From positions 1 to 64,000 of the forward strand of contig JADFUC010002355.1 in the NCBI GenBank assembly GCA_019722365.1: 64,000 nt of DNA, in the 5' to 3' direction. Numbering within the stretch: position 1 is the stretch's first letter; each line of letters begins with the position of its first letter. The DNA comes from Lithospermum erythrorhizon. Lineage: Eukaryota > Streptophyta > Magnoliopsida > Boraginales > Boraginaceae. A program made the translations under genes and the position numbers. Below are positions 24,311 through 35,303 of the stretch, piece after piece. The notes under the pieces are model-generated. The model saw only the letters and a list, made by a program, of their open reading frames with translations. It did no database searches and was not told the origin of the DNA.

Positions 24311-25244
24311 TGACTATAAATGGAGAAAGTTCAACATCTTATTAATATACTTTAAAATGTATTATAACAAATAATGTAGGATTGAGTTTTTTAGGTAAAC
24401 CTCAGACAAATGATATATGGCCGATATAAAAAGAGTTAATCAATGTATTTTCCAAATTTATGACTTTTTATTCGCTCTAATATCAAGAAGAATCCTCATA
24501 TGAAATTAAAAGGTAATCACTATTCAAGAGTCCCAACATCCTAAATTTGGTAATGGAGAAAGCTTTTTACATAGCGTGTTCGGTTTTTTAGAATAATGCC
24601 GAAATTATTTTGCACTCATCTAAACTTTTTCTAAAAAGACATCGTAATAAAACGCTCGGCTTTACATTGTATTTGATTTTTGCTAAACAATATAGAGTGA
24701 ACGACAAGTACTTTGACCCAATTATTTTTTAATATAATGAATATATCCAAAAGTTTTATCGAGATAGTAATTTTGGAGTCCCATTTTAGTAAGTACGGTG
24801 GTTATATAGGTATACTCACTTTCTTAACTTAATTCAAGTAAGCATGTAATTCATTTCACAACATTGCATGCAATGTGTGTTAATTAATGAAAATAAAGGT
24901 GAAATGTCTAAATGCTCCTTGTTTTATATGAATCGTTGATCAAATATTTTACTTATAGGATTTATCCAACGATGCGAATACGTAAGTACGATAATATAGA
25001 ATTTGTGTAAGCACTTAAGTAGAGACTCGTAATTTGGCTCAAAAGTGACCAACAAGCATTTTACTCAAGAAGTTAACTTTACCATTGAGTTATAAATCAA
25101 TATGCACCACGATACTCAATTACAGGGACTAATGCACACGGGTGTTACTTACGGGACCAAATCGCGAAATGACCATTAATTAGGACCAAATCGATACCAA
25201 CTCTAAGAGACTAAGAGGGGTGTTTGTTAAATATTTAAGAACTT

Positions 25245-25945
25245 TTGTAGTCCTCGATATATTATGTCCGAGTTTTCTCAAGGAATTATGTCTGAGTTTT
25301 CCCCGCGGAATTATGTCTCGAAGTTTTCTCAAGGGAATTATGTTGTATTTAATCTTTTAGGTAGTCCCGGATATATGTATTTTATTCATATTTGACTATA
25401 TTATTGATTGACTCGTCTGCATGGTAAGTCTGCTACCCTCAGCAGTTTCACTAAGCCTCTGGCCACACCCCTTTTCGATTGGGCGGCATTTCATTTGTGT
25501 CAGTCGACAGCGGCAATGAGCCAAAAGGTTGTTTGAGAGTTTCATTCCGAAAGTGGCCAGTGAGCATCGGGTGGCGCAGGATCCCGACAACTGATTTTGA
25601 TGCGTTGTCAATCGCTTTTGATTGTTGTATTTTCCTTTGAAACTTTAGCCTCTGGTCGGGCCGTTGTCATTTTGTATTCGTGATACGCATTTATCATTCA
25701 TTGTAGCCTCTTTCGCATTATTTTATTTTGGGATATTGCCAGGTATATATATATGGGTAGTCTGTTTAGATGTCAGCTGATGGATTATAAATTTTACAAA
25801 CTGTTTTGTTTGGGAATCTTGACTGTGATCATATTTTTGGATGAAAAGAATTTTTGCGTTAAACTGAGTCGTCCATCGGTTGGTGACTCTAGTGTTCGAG
25901 TTTTAATGACTTCGCCTCAGGCGGCCGACTGGGCGGGTCGCATAA
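25245..25945 (+). mobile_element. 3' fragment of the gypsy LTR fused to the end of duplicate B
   Basis: From ATATATTATGTCCGAG onward this matches the last quarter of the 2.7 kb LTR: GGATATATGTATTTTATTCA, GAGTCGTCCATCGGTTGG and a GGCGGCCGACT end. It begins exactly where duplicate B stops matching copy A. The start holds three copies of ATTATGTCTGAGTTTTCTCA in tandem (25,260-25,335), which the other LTRs have once. Confidence 0.8.
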
Positions 25946-26109
25946 AAATGAATTAATTTATGATGATTAGAGTTTGTATAATTTTTATTTTTGCGAACTC
26001 ATAAACTCCTCGACCCGCACGAGTATAAACTGTGAACGGGTTAAATAATAAAATGTTCATTTGTGATTGGGTTAAACTTGTATATATTATAGCTACAAAA
26101 ATAATGCTC

Positions 26110-28300
26110 TTAACGTGGTACCATTTGTAATGAAGCGGCAATTACTTTATAATCAAATGCGGCCATCGCGTAACGTGGTCACGCTTTTGTAAACACACAA
26201 GTATTGGTTTTCTTTTGTGTGACAACGTGACTAATGCTCAATAACGGGCCACGCTTGTCAAGTACGAAGAAACCATAATATTTTGTCTCAGAACAAACGC
26301 GGGCTATCGTTAAAATTAAACGTGGCCACGCTTTACTTTGGTGCATTTAAGGCGCTATCGCTCTTTTTTCAAAGAACGGCACTTTTACATTAAACGCAAG
26401 CAATTCTTAAATTCGGTGAAATTGCTTTTTAGGGTTAAAAAATCATTTACTTTTGAACATAATAACATATATTTTAACTTCCCAAACCAAATTTCTCTCA
26501 ATTCAATCCTCAACTCTCATCCAAATTATCTCTTAAACATATTCAAGTGCAATATCTCATCAAATTAAACTCGTATTTGAAATAATGGGACCAAAAAGAG
26601 ATCAAAAGCAAATAGAAATTGTTTAAGATGAAAAAGTCAGTAACCGAGGAGTCAGAGAACGAGACCCCTCGTCAAACACTCCACCACCACCACCACAACC
26701 ACAACAAGTGGGCTTTGCAGGCGAGGGCTATGGATCAACTATTTTCAATGTAAGGCCGGTATTGCACTGAGGATGTGTTCTGTGGAGGTAATTGACAAGA
26801 CTTTTATTTTAAGTTATTAAAAGATGCAAATGTTCATTTATTTACAACGCATTGCTGATCGGCACCGAGATAGTTGCACAATTTCATCATACACTTAAGG
26901 TTACTTATCTGAATCTGAGGCGTAAGCAGAATTACACACACGGTGTCCGTGGTAGTATCACGGAAGATGATTTAGTTAGTGTATTCGGTTTGAGTAGGGA
27001 GGGATTCCACGATTATAATGAAAGGAAGTGTGTAGTAATTGGGTCAAGCCATTGATTGTACGACTATTCTAATAATGGCCGTATATAGCTAAGAAGTCAC
27101 ATATAGCATATAAGTATAATTTGAACTAGCCTTCAAAAAGTTTATTTGGAAGGTCGCTCAAGGTCCTTTACCCACTAATAGTCAAGCTCCTGAGCTTACG
27201 CTCATTCATGCGCTTTGTTACGCTGGCTATCGTGGAACGGGGTTAAGGTCAATTTGCCCCATATCATCCTACTACATATCAACTATAAAAAAAAAAGCTT
27301 CCGCATCAATACGGGATGATACTCTCTTATTTGTTGGTCAATTGCCAAGGTGTTCCCGTTTTAGAAAATCAACAAACGATACAAATGCATGACACTACGA
27401 TAGGAAGACACCGATGCTTGCCCAGGGGTTATATACGCGAGGGTCGATGCTTTTCTAAGTGGGAAGTCTCTTGAGAAATTTGAGTTCAGGATGACGTGTG
27501 GTTGTTCAACAAATGTACGCCCCTGGTGCCGCCACTAGATGATAACTGGGCACGGGGAGCCACTTACCTATCCACAACCCCTTTGTTCCCCATCAAGCAA
27601 GGTCATCCTATGGATCATCCGGACGAGTTTCCAAGAGTCAATGAACGCAAAACATGTTAGTCATATTTGGCGCAGATGAGGACATGTATGTAGGGAATAA
27701 GGTCAGATGGATCTTCCGACAATGCAAATGGAGGATACGAGGTCGATTAACGCAGTGGATGCCACCACGATTTACCACCGCCAGCTGGACAAGAGGATGA
27801 CAATTTGAGTATTTAATACTTGGGTTAAACACACACGAGTGAATGTGTGTTTGATTCATGTTATGTACTTTCAATTTCAAACAATTATGGTTCTTTTTAT
27901 TTTATAAGATGTACTTTGGTATTCGAACAATTTAGTTTTATGCCACGATTTTAGTATTCAACAATGATTATGCTATGTGGTTGTCGAACATTTTAGGCTG
28001 TGCTATCGCCTTGTAAGTAATTTCACCACGCATTTGGTTAATTATTTATGGCGTTAATTCCTATTGTTTTCGCAATATTTTTGTGTTAAACGGTGACACG
28101 CTTGGTTCTAAACGCTGCCACGCTTATGTCGACTACTTACATAATACAACATGTCTTTGTTGCACTATTTTATGTATTAAACTATGACATCGCTTAACGA
28201 ACGCTACCATCACGCTTAGTTCACCATTTACAAAATTTTTGTGTGTTAAACGGTGGCACGTGCTTATTTTAAACGCTACCATCGCGATATGGCCCCGGGG
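26110..28300 (+). mobile_element. Unidentified transposon-like region with repeated GTGGCCACGCTT-type motifs at both ends
   Basis: The left flank (26,110-26,335) has several variants of AACGTGGCCACGCTT (GTAACGTGGTCACGCTTTTG; AACGGGCCACGCTT; AACGTGGCCACGCTTTACT). The right flank (28,080-28,290) has AAACGGTGACACGCTTGG, AAACGCTGCCACGCTTA and AAACGGTGGCACG. Between them lies broken coding sequence. Motif clusters at both ends resemble the subterminal repeats of CACTA, MULE or similar DNA transposons. I cannot name the family; terminal inverted repeats and target-site duplications were not resolved. Confidence 0.45.
26586..27860 (+). pseudogene. Unrecognised broken coding region inside the 26-28 kb element
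   Basis: Plus-strand coding pieces: MGPKRDQKQIEIV at 26,586, then a proline/glutamine-rich piece (PPPPPQPQQVGFAGEG) near 26,680. A frame at 26,852-27,055 contains HGVRGSITEDDLVSVFGLSR; another at about 27,150-27,270 contains GPLPTNSQAPELTLIHALCY; a further one near 27,640-27,790 contains VRWIFRQCKWRIRGRLTQWM. Frame changes and stops separate them. I do not recognise the family. The arrangement, flanked by the GTGGCCACGCTT repeats, suggests a transposon-encoded protein or captured gene fragment. A plant mobile domain-type protein was considered but not supported by a clear motif. Confidence 0.4.
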
Positions 28301-30053
28301 CTCGAACCTGATCCGATGCATTACCCACCGACATTGGCTGCGCTTAACCGGCTGCCTCAGACTCAATCCATCGACCCCCATCCGCCCCATTTAATTTCCG
28401 CTGGCGTCGCTTAGGGTCTAGTGGGTCGCCCCGGTTCATTAGCCACGTCTAGTTGAGCATGTGAAAAATGTATGTTCGTTTGTCAATTGGGCTTACACTA
28501 TGCAAGTTCGTTTGTTTGTTGATCATATTATTCATGAAATGCGCGCTTGTTTCTAAATGGAACGAGTGTTTCGTAGCCCATGATTTTTTATTTAACAACA
28601 TAAATAATTTAAGTGATATTTATCTTAAAAAAAATAATGAAGTGATAATAATTTAAGTGATATTTAACATAAATTATTAGTTAACAATCTCCAAAGCTAA
28701 AAAATAATATAACGAATTATTGTTGGAATGGATTACAATCTCCAAAGCTAGAATTATTAATTATTATTTTTATAACCAATTTAACATTTTATTCATTATT
28801 TAACATTAACACAAAATTTGACATGATAAACATTAACAAAAAAAATTAATATTATTTAAATTCTTAACATTACTAAGACAATATTTAAAATTCTAAACAT
28901 GATAAATATTAATTTTAACATTATTAACATGATAAATATTAAATTTTAAAAAGTATTAACATGAAAGATTGACAAAAAATGAAACATTAAATTTTACATT
29001 ATTCAAGTGAAAGATAAACATTAAAATAATTATTTAAAATTCTTAAAATTATTGCTATCCGTTTTGGCACAAATTGATCGAGCGCACAAAACTTGTGTTT
29101 GATATGCTGATGAACACACATTTCGTGTGCTCTATAAGGGTAAATATTAAGAAAAAAATTCCATGGAAAAAGTCCGCGTGAAAATATATGCACCCCTAGT
29201 ATATAGAGTAGATGAAGAATATTTCGAATGTAAACCGTTACATAATATGTACTATTGACCATTGTAACTAAATCAACTTGTCCTCCGACGTTTTTTGTGT
29301 AAAAAAAGATATATCAATTTTTGTATATACATCAACCACATTCATTGAAAATTAATTCGGTTTGAATAGGTTCGGTTGATGTCGGTTTTAGCTTTTATAC
29401 TCAGTCGGTTCGGTTCGATCGGTTTTATAACTAACATAAATATATTAAAAAGCTCATGGTAAAAAATATATTTTCACATAACAATCTAAAAAGTCATGAA
29501 CTACATCATGTAAGTAGTTACTAGTGAGACTTCGTAGAACTAAAAACTTATATATAAACATTTTTAAAAAATCTAAAAATTAAATGAAAAACTGAAAAAT
29601 TGTATGAACTAATGTAGTAAAACTAACTATACACAACAAAAACTTTGCAAATAAACAATACAAAACTCATACGAAATGAAACGATTACAAAACGAACGAC
29701 ACAAAAACAAGACAAACAATTACAAATCTAAATGAAACCGTATGAGTCACATTTACAACGCTTTTACTTAAAACGTGAGATTCGACCTTTCCTCGGTGCT
29801 AAGGACGCATGTAGAGACGCACGCTTCCCAAAGATTAAAACTGACCACGATCGTGGTTTCACTAGCACTATGAACCGATCGACGAACCGCCACGAAGCTG
29901 AAAATAATTGGACAAAAACAATGAAAAAGAGAGACGGGAGCTCTCTGGATTTTTGTGAACTCGCAGGTTTTCTTTTTGATTTTCTTTGCTGCTGTGGTTG
30001 GCTGATCATTCGTAATATGTAGAAGCCGCTACAAAAAACGTTTCTGCATTAAG
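28301..30053. other. AT-rich region left of the first copia LTR
   Basis: 28,600-29,050 is AT-rich with repeated AACATGATAAACATTAAC phrases. 29,350-29,430 has degenerate TTCGGTT repeats. 29,730-30,050 reads, on the minus strand, like LTR leader sequence (CAGCAGCAAAG; CTCCCGTCTCTC) and may extend the adjoining LTR leftwards. No gene is called. Confidence 0.45.
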
Positions 30054-30493
30054 GTGCACTAAACACCCTTAATGACCAAATAAAACGTTTGTAACTCCCA
30101 TTTGATTTGAATGCCAAATCAATTCTGATTTCAAGTTTGAAATGTGCAAAACCGAACTCGACCGGAAGCAAAAGTCACCGCACGACTTCCCCATTTTAAA
30201 TCAGATTCGTGTCCGCAGGTCGCACACACGCACTGCCATACAATTTCCGGCTCATTTACCCCGATTCGCACTCGTGGGCTGCTGCAGACATTTTAGCATA
30301 AGTAGTCAATCATTACTAGCGCCATTGTGAGCCTTACTTATAAAGTGTCACTCTCCCCCACACTCTCAAGCAACGTGTACAACACTATTTTTCAAACTTT
30401 ATGGTTTGATCCCATGTTTGCGCAAGCTCATCGACACACAAACGAAAGAAATTTTATCTGGCTAAATCTCTAATATTCTCTTTATATCCAACA
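30054..30493 (-). repeat. 3' LTR (U3-side portion) of copia element 1
   Basis: Matches 34,853-35,303 over about 440 bp (CATTTGATTTGAATGCCAAA; GACATTTTAGCATAAGTAGT; CTTTGCGCAAGCTCATTGAC-like stretches). On the minus strand it begins TGTTGGATATAAAG, directly after a purine-rich tract. The true left edge may extend into 29,730-30,053. Confidence 0.8.
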
Positions 30494-30506
30494 TCCCCCA
30501 TTTCAT
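30494..30506 (-). promoter_or_regulatory. Polypurine tract of copia element 1
   Basis: Minus-strand ATGAAATGGGGGA directly upstream of the 3' LTR start TGTTGG; this is the usual primer site for plus-strand DNA synthesis in LTR retrotransposons. Confidence 0.65.
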
Positions 30507-31096
30507 GAATCAAAATTTAGCCCAATCAAAATCACAAAACTAATATCCCCCACACATGATACAAATTTGAAAAGATTCCGACTCGATAATCGTTTATAGC
30601 AATAACCACCCGATTCCTCAGACAGTGATAGAAGGGGATGGCTCGGGAACCTTCCTCTTGTGTACATATGTTTACATTCACCAATGCATATAGTAGACGC
30701 GATGTCTCTGGAACGACCGCCTTTGGTAGCAAATGATGACATATCATTAATGTGTTCCCGATCTCGAATCAGACGCTCTCACTATTTGTCCCGGTTAGGC
30801 TCTCGATACGTGCTCGGGTTCTGCGGAGTCGCTGGGCAAATGCACCTCCGAGCATTTCTAAGCGGCCCTCACTTTAGCTCACATAGGTGACTCTTCATTA
30901 TTTCGAGTAACCCGCGCTTACTCCTTCAAGATTTCATGTAGTCATTAAACGCATAAGCAACTTTACCCCGCGGGTATCACTATTTCTCATCTAGGAACAG
31001 GTAGGGGAAATCCCACAGTAATCTACTAATACAATATGAGCCAGTTGTCCCTCGAACCCTAATCTTTGATCTCCAAATAACAAGGTGTATTGTCAC

Positions 31097-31858
31097 TCAT
31101 TCGTATTTTTTCTCAAGGGTTTTCAATCCCATTCCTTTCGATGAATTCTCAACTAGTTCTTTTCTTAACCCCTTGGTCAATGGATCCGCTATGTTATCCT
31201 TTGATCTTACATGATCAACAGTGATAACTCCAGTTGAGATTAATTGTCTAATGGTATTATGTCTTCGACGAATGTGTCTCGACTTACCATTATATAAGTG
31301 GTTGCGTGCCCTCCCAATTGCAGACTCATTGTCACAGTATATGCAAATTGGAGGCGCTGGTTTTTCCCACTCCGGAATATCCTCAAGAAATTGTCTTAAC
31401 CATTCGGCTTCTTCCCCACACTTGTCTAAGGCAATGAACTCAGACTCCATCGTAGATCTGGCAATTAACGTTTGTTTTGAGGACTTCCATGACACAGCTG
31501 CACCGCCTAAAGTGAACACATATCCACTAGTAGCCATTGAATCACCAGTATCGGAGATCCAATTTGCATCCGTGTACCCCTCAAGTACAGCCGGATAACG
31601 CGTATAGTGCAACCCGTAATTCCGAGTATGTCTCAAGTACTTAAGTACTCGCATCATAGCTTTCCAATGATCGCTACTCGGATTACTCGTATATCTACTC
31701 AATTTGCTTACTGAATAAGCTATATCCGGTCTAGTACAACCATCGTACATGATTCTCCAATAATCAGAATACCTCGTTGAACACACTTTCCCTTTTATTC
31801 TTCGTGAGGTATCGATGTTCATCCACCGGAGTTGACATTCTCCCAAATCATTTCGCAA
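31097..31858 (-). pseudogene. Copia element 1 RT C-terminus and RNase H
   Basis: A 253-codon open frame. It begins in the end of the reverse transcriptase region ([17 protein letters not shown]) and runs through RNase [30 protein letters not shown] with catalytic-type Asp/Glu residues, [10 protein letters not shown], and the terminal IADPLTKGL typical of copia polyproteins. It degrades the RNA strand of the RNA-DNA hybrid during reverse transcription. The frame ends before the rest of pol at about 31,860, where the reading frame is lost. Confidence 0.9.
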
Positions 31859-31965
31859 AATTTCAAGAATTTTATCGACATAAATAAGGATCGGGTTAAC
31901 ACTGCACTATTAGGAGTTCTCACAATAATGACTCCCAAAATTAGATCTCGCTTGACCCATGTCCT

Positions 31966-32744
31966 TCATGTCAAACTTGAGTTCAACATATCTTTGGTGG
32001 ATTGAATCATCTTTTGATTGCTACCAACAATGAGCATGTCATCCACATACAAGCAGAGAATTACATATCCCTCTCTAGTGGATTTTACATAAACACACTT
32101 GTCACACTCATTGATTTTAAATCCACTCGAAAGTAATGTCTTGTCAAACTTCTCGTGCCATTGTTTAGGCGCTTGTTTTAACCCATACAAAGATTTGATT
32201 GCTTCCACATACTTTCCTCTTATCTCGAACTATAAAACCCTCAAGTTGTTCCATATAAATTTCTTCATATAATTCTCCTGCTTAAGAAAGTCGTTTACAT
32301 CCATTTGATGTACATCTAAATCACAAGAATAGGCAATTGCCAGATAATCCTAATGGATGTTATCCTTGTCAATGCAGAGAATATATCAAAATAGTCTAGT
32401 CCTTCTTTTTGTCTATTCCCACAAATGACTAGTCTACTTTTGTACTTATCTATCGTCCCATCAGCTTTCATTTTCCTCTTAAAAATCCATTTGGATTTTA
32501 AAGCCTTACATCCTGGTGGAAGATTCACCAATTCCCAAGTGTGATTCTGTAAAATTGAATCAACTTCACTTCGTATAGCTTCCTTCCAAAGCGGAGCATC
32601 AGTTGAACTGACAGCCTCTTGGTAAGTTCGAGGTTCACTCTCAAGCATATACGTTACAAAATCAGAGCCAAAGGACTTCTCGACACGTGCCCTTTTACTA
32701 CGTCGAGGTTCTTCTTCCTCAACTTCCTTACCTTGACTCTCCAT
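31966..32744 (-). pseudogene. Copia element 1 reverse transcriptase
   Basis: Two frames: 32,316-32,744 has the copia RT N-terminal region (WELVNLPPGCKALKSKWIFK, YKSRLVICG) and 31,966-32,208 has SLYGLKQAPKQWHEKFD plus the active-site YVDD in CLYVDDMLIVG. Between them (about 32,209-32,315) the frame is lost through the region that normally carries the first catalytic Asp. The polymerase is therefore inactive as sequenced. Confidence 0.9.
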
Positions 32745-32879
32745 AGTCTCAGTATCGATTAATTACCCTCAAGCTCATGTGTCCTTTGTATGTCGAAGCA
32801 CCTTCAATTAGATTTCATCGAAATACATGTTCAAGAACGTGACATTCCGAGATCAATATTGTATTCTTGTTCACTCGTG

Positions 32880-33300
32880 AATTGTCACTCTTATGAATCT
32901 GGTAAAACCGATATGCACATTATTTTGAGCATATCCAATAAAATTGCATAAAACCGCTTTTAGACCAATAGTCACTGCTTAGGAGTGAGGTAACATGACC
33001 CCGCCAAACACCCTCACTCAAGATGTTTATAGCTTGTACTCTACCTTTGAACAATTTCAAATGGGGTTTTATCCTATTTTACGAGAATTTTGTTCAAGAG
33101 GTAATTAGTTATCAAGACGCTTCCCCCATTTCGAGGTAAGCCCGAACTTATCAACAAGGCATTCATCATTCTTTCAATGACGGGGTTTTTTTTCTTTCTA
33201 ATCCCATTCGATTGAGGAGAATATGGGAGGGGTTTACTCGTGAATAATACCACGCCGTAACAAAAACACTCAAACGGCGGACATACCACCACCTTCTATC
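32880..33300 (-). pseudogene. Copia element 1 integrase C-terminal region
   Basis: The frame at 33,074-33,292 contains PYSPQSNGI, the hallmark just before the catalytic Glu of copia integrases, followed by MMNALLISSGLP and TNYLLNKI. The residue normally following (ER of the DDE motif) reads KKKN, so the third acidic position is not conserved in this frame. Confidence 0.8.
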
Positions 33301-33339
33301 ATTTTGAAAAGACCATTTAACACATAGCCTTTTCCACCA

Positions 33340-33960
33340 AACATGCCCGACTTAAAAGTACAACTTTATTTACCTAATTACAAGTTTAAACCCATGGTTG
33401 CTTAAGTAAAGAACCAAAACACAAGGTTCTTTTCCTAGTTCTCGGGAGACAGTAACATTCTCTTCAATGTGACTTCCTTCCTCGAAGTCATTCTCAAGAC
33501 TACGCCTTCTCCTCAATGTCGAGGTTGCATTATTCGGCCATGTACATCTTTCTCACCATTCGCAAGTGGCTCGAAAGTAGCAAAGTGATTTTGACCGAAC
33601 AAACATGCTCTTAGTAAAGACCGGTATCGATTCACCAATTTCATGGGTTCGCATTCACAAAAGTTCACCTCCTCGTAAATCACAACGACAAGTTGATCTC
33701 GCTTTTGGATTCTTTGGTGACCATATTCGCCATCTTTTCCCATTATTACTTCTCTTGGCCTGCTTACACTGCCGACGCATGACCACGTTTGTTACAATCA
33801 GAATACCCCATCAAAAGCTCAAGGAATTCCCTGGTAGTCGAACCGCTTTCTTGAAACCGCTTCCTTAGTGCTAAATCATTCTTCTTCTTCCCTTAAAATA
33901 CCTCGAAGAAGACCCAAATTCCACAACATTCACCTTGGGATTCCCCGGCAGAGTAGTCGG
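33340..33960 (-). pseudogene. Copia element 1 gag C-terminus and protease region
   Basis: On the minus strand 33,513-33,743 contains FATFEPLANGEK, which belongs to the region downstream of the copia aspartic protease site. Around 33,740-33,790 a cysteine/histidine-containing segment resembles a broken CCHC zinc knuckle. No intact frame. The gag N-terminus is missing beyond 33,960. Confidence 0.6.
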
Positions 33961-33993
33961 GATAAACAAATAATGATCCCAGCCTTCCTATTG

Positions 33994-34844
33994 TTGGAAA
34001 TCAAATGAGAATTGATTCTTTATTATGCCCGTCATGACAATCAGGTATCAATTCATCGGGTTGGTTAAACGTGATTACCGGAACTTGGGCTGCTCTCAAT
34101 TCTCAAGAATTTATATTACTAGTTCGGGTTCTCACGATAATTTAAGCGGTTATGATCTATTGCTAGATCTTACTATTAATCGCTATAATAATAGTAATTG
34201 GTCAATTATTATTATTATACAACTTAATATTATCTCAGCCTCAAGGTCACACACATACAAGGACGTTGGATTATATTTCATGTATGAAATTAAACTACAT
34301 TTCATAAATCGAGAGTCGATTTAATCAACGAATATTCTTAATTGAGATTTTTACATTGGATAATGTAAAATATAAATTGATGAACCCGACCACTAATTAG
34401 TCAATTGAATTAATTCGAGAAGTTAGTTGAGCTTGTTAGTAACTTGTTAGTTACTATTAACAACTTGTTAGTGTTTGATTTTACTTTCAATCCGCTTAAT
34501 TAAATTTAACGGTCGGCTATTAAGCTATTCGTTGGGCTTTTAGGTTTTCCTATATAAGCTAAGTTTATTAGGCCATCACAACTTTCTACAAAATGAAAAC
34601 AAAGCCTTCCTCCATTTCTCCTCCATTTTCTAGCAAATTAAATGCAGATTCAACTCCCCGCGACCAATTGTAGGCATTACATTTGAAGCGCTAACGATGG
34701 GGAATTCAAAGGAGGCTTCGCGGTAAGATTTGGAGATAGATTTCCTCGGCATATCTATAAGAACTTTGTATTCATAATTGTTAATTATGTGTTTTAGATT
34801 ACCTTATCATTTCAGGATTCGATGGTTTAATTTGGTGTTTATCA
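33994..34844 (+). mobile_element. LTR of a third copia family, plus strand, inside element 1
   Basis: Begins TGTTGGAAATC and matches, in inverted orientation, the LTR at 48,760-49,597 (TTTATTATGCCCG near the start, AATAATAGTAATTGGTCAAT in the middle). A TATATAAG box lies at 34,551. It ends near TTTATCA at 34,843, followed by TAATTGAAATTC, which resembles a decayed copia primer-binding site. No gag or pol of this family follows, so it is a solo LTR or a fragment. Confidence 0.7.
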
Positions 34845-34852
34845 TAATTGAA

Positions 34853-35303
34853 ATTCATACTAAACACTTTAACGAGCAAATAAAAAACGATGGGAATCGC
34901 CATTTGATTTGAATGCCAAATCAAATTCTGATTTTCAAGTTGAATGCAAAACGAATCCTCGGCCGGAAGCAAAAGTCGATCGCACGACTCCCCCCCTTTC
35001 AAACCGCAGACTGTGTCCGCAGGCCGCACACACGCACTTTCGCCACAATTTCCAGCTCATTTTACTCCCGGATTTGCACCCACGCTGGCCAGAGACATTT
35101 TAGCATAAGTAGTCAATCAATCACATTACCGCTACTAGAGCCTTACTTATAAAAGTTGTCACTCTCCCATTAATTTCAATCAATGCATGTAAAGACGTAT
35201 TTTTCAAACTTTATTGGCTGATCCCATCTTTGCGCAAGCTCATTGACACACAAATGAGACAAATTTTGATTCATTAACGCCTAATTTTTCTTTATATCCA
35301 AAT
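34853..35303 (-). repeat. Right LTR portion of copia element 1
   Basis: Counterpart of 30,054-30,493; the outer edge reads TTTATATCCAA, matching the inner edge of the left copy. It lies on the far side of the inserted LTR. Confidence 0.75.

Larger units (their letters stand above)
14030..25243 (+). repeat. Segmental direct duplication, copy B
   Basis: Second copy of the 11.1 kb unit, in direct orientation and separated from copy A by a 2.9 kb spacer. It contains the same ordered features: dispersed repeat, acidic ORF, gypsy LTR, DUF4220/DUF594 gene, MITE and 165 bp tandem repeat. Its right end stops inside a sequence that continues in copy A at 11,108-11,335, and is joined directly to a fragment of gypsy LTR. 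That makes copy B the rearranged side at this junction. Confidence 0.9.
30054..35303 (-). mobile_element. Ty1-copia element 1, decayed, 5' part replaced
   Basis: A minus-strand copia retrotransposon recognised by matching terminal segments (30,054-30,493 and 34,853-35,303) and, between them in the correct order on the minus strand, gag zinc-knuckle remains, protease region, integrase, reverse transcriptase and RNase H. Frameshifts and stops separate the domains, so it is not autonomous. The gag N-terminus and 5' leader expected between about 33,960 and 34,853 are absent; an LTR of another copia family in the opposite orientation sits there. Confidence 0.85.

Noticed and set aside
28133..28390. 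85-codon minus-strand ORF
   Set aside because: No recognised domain; it spans the repeated AAACGCTACCATCGC-type motifs of the 26-28 kb element.
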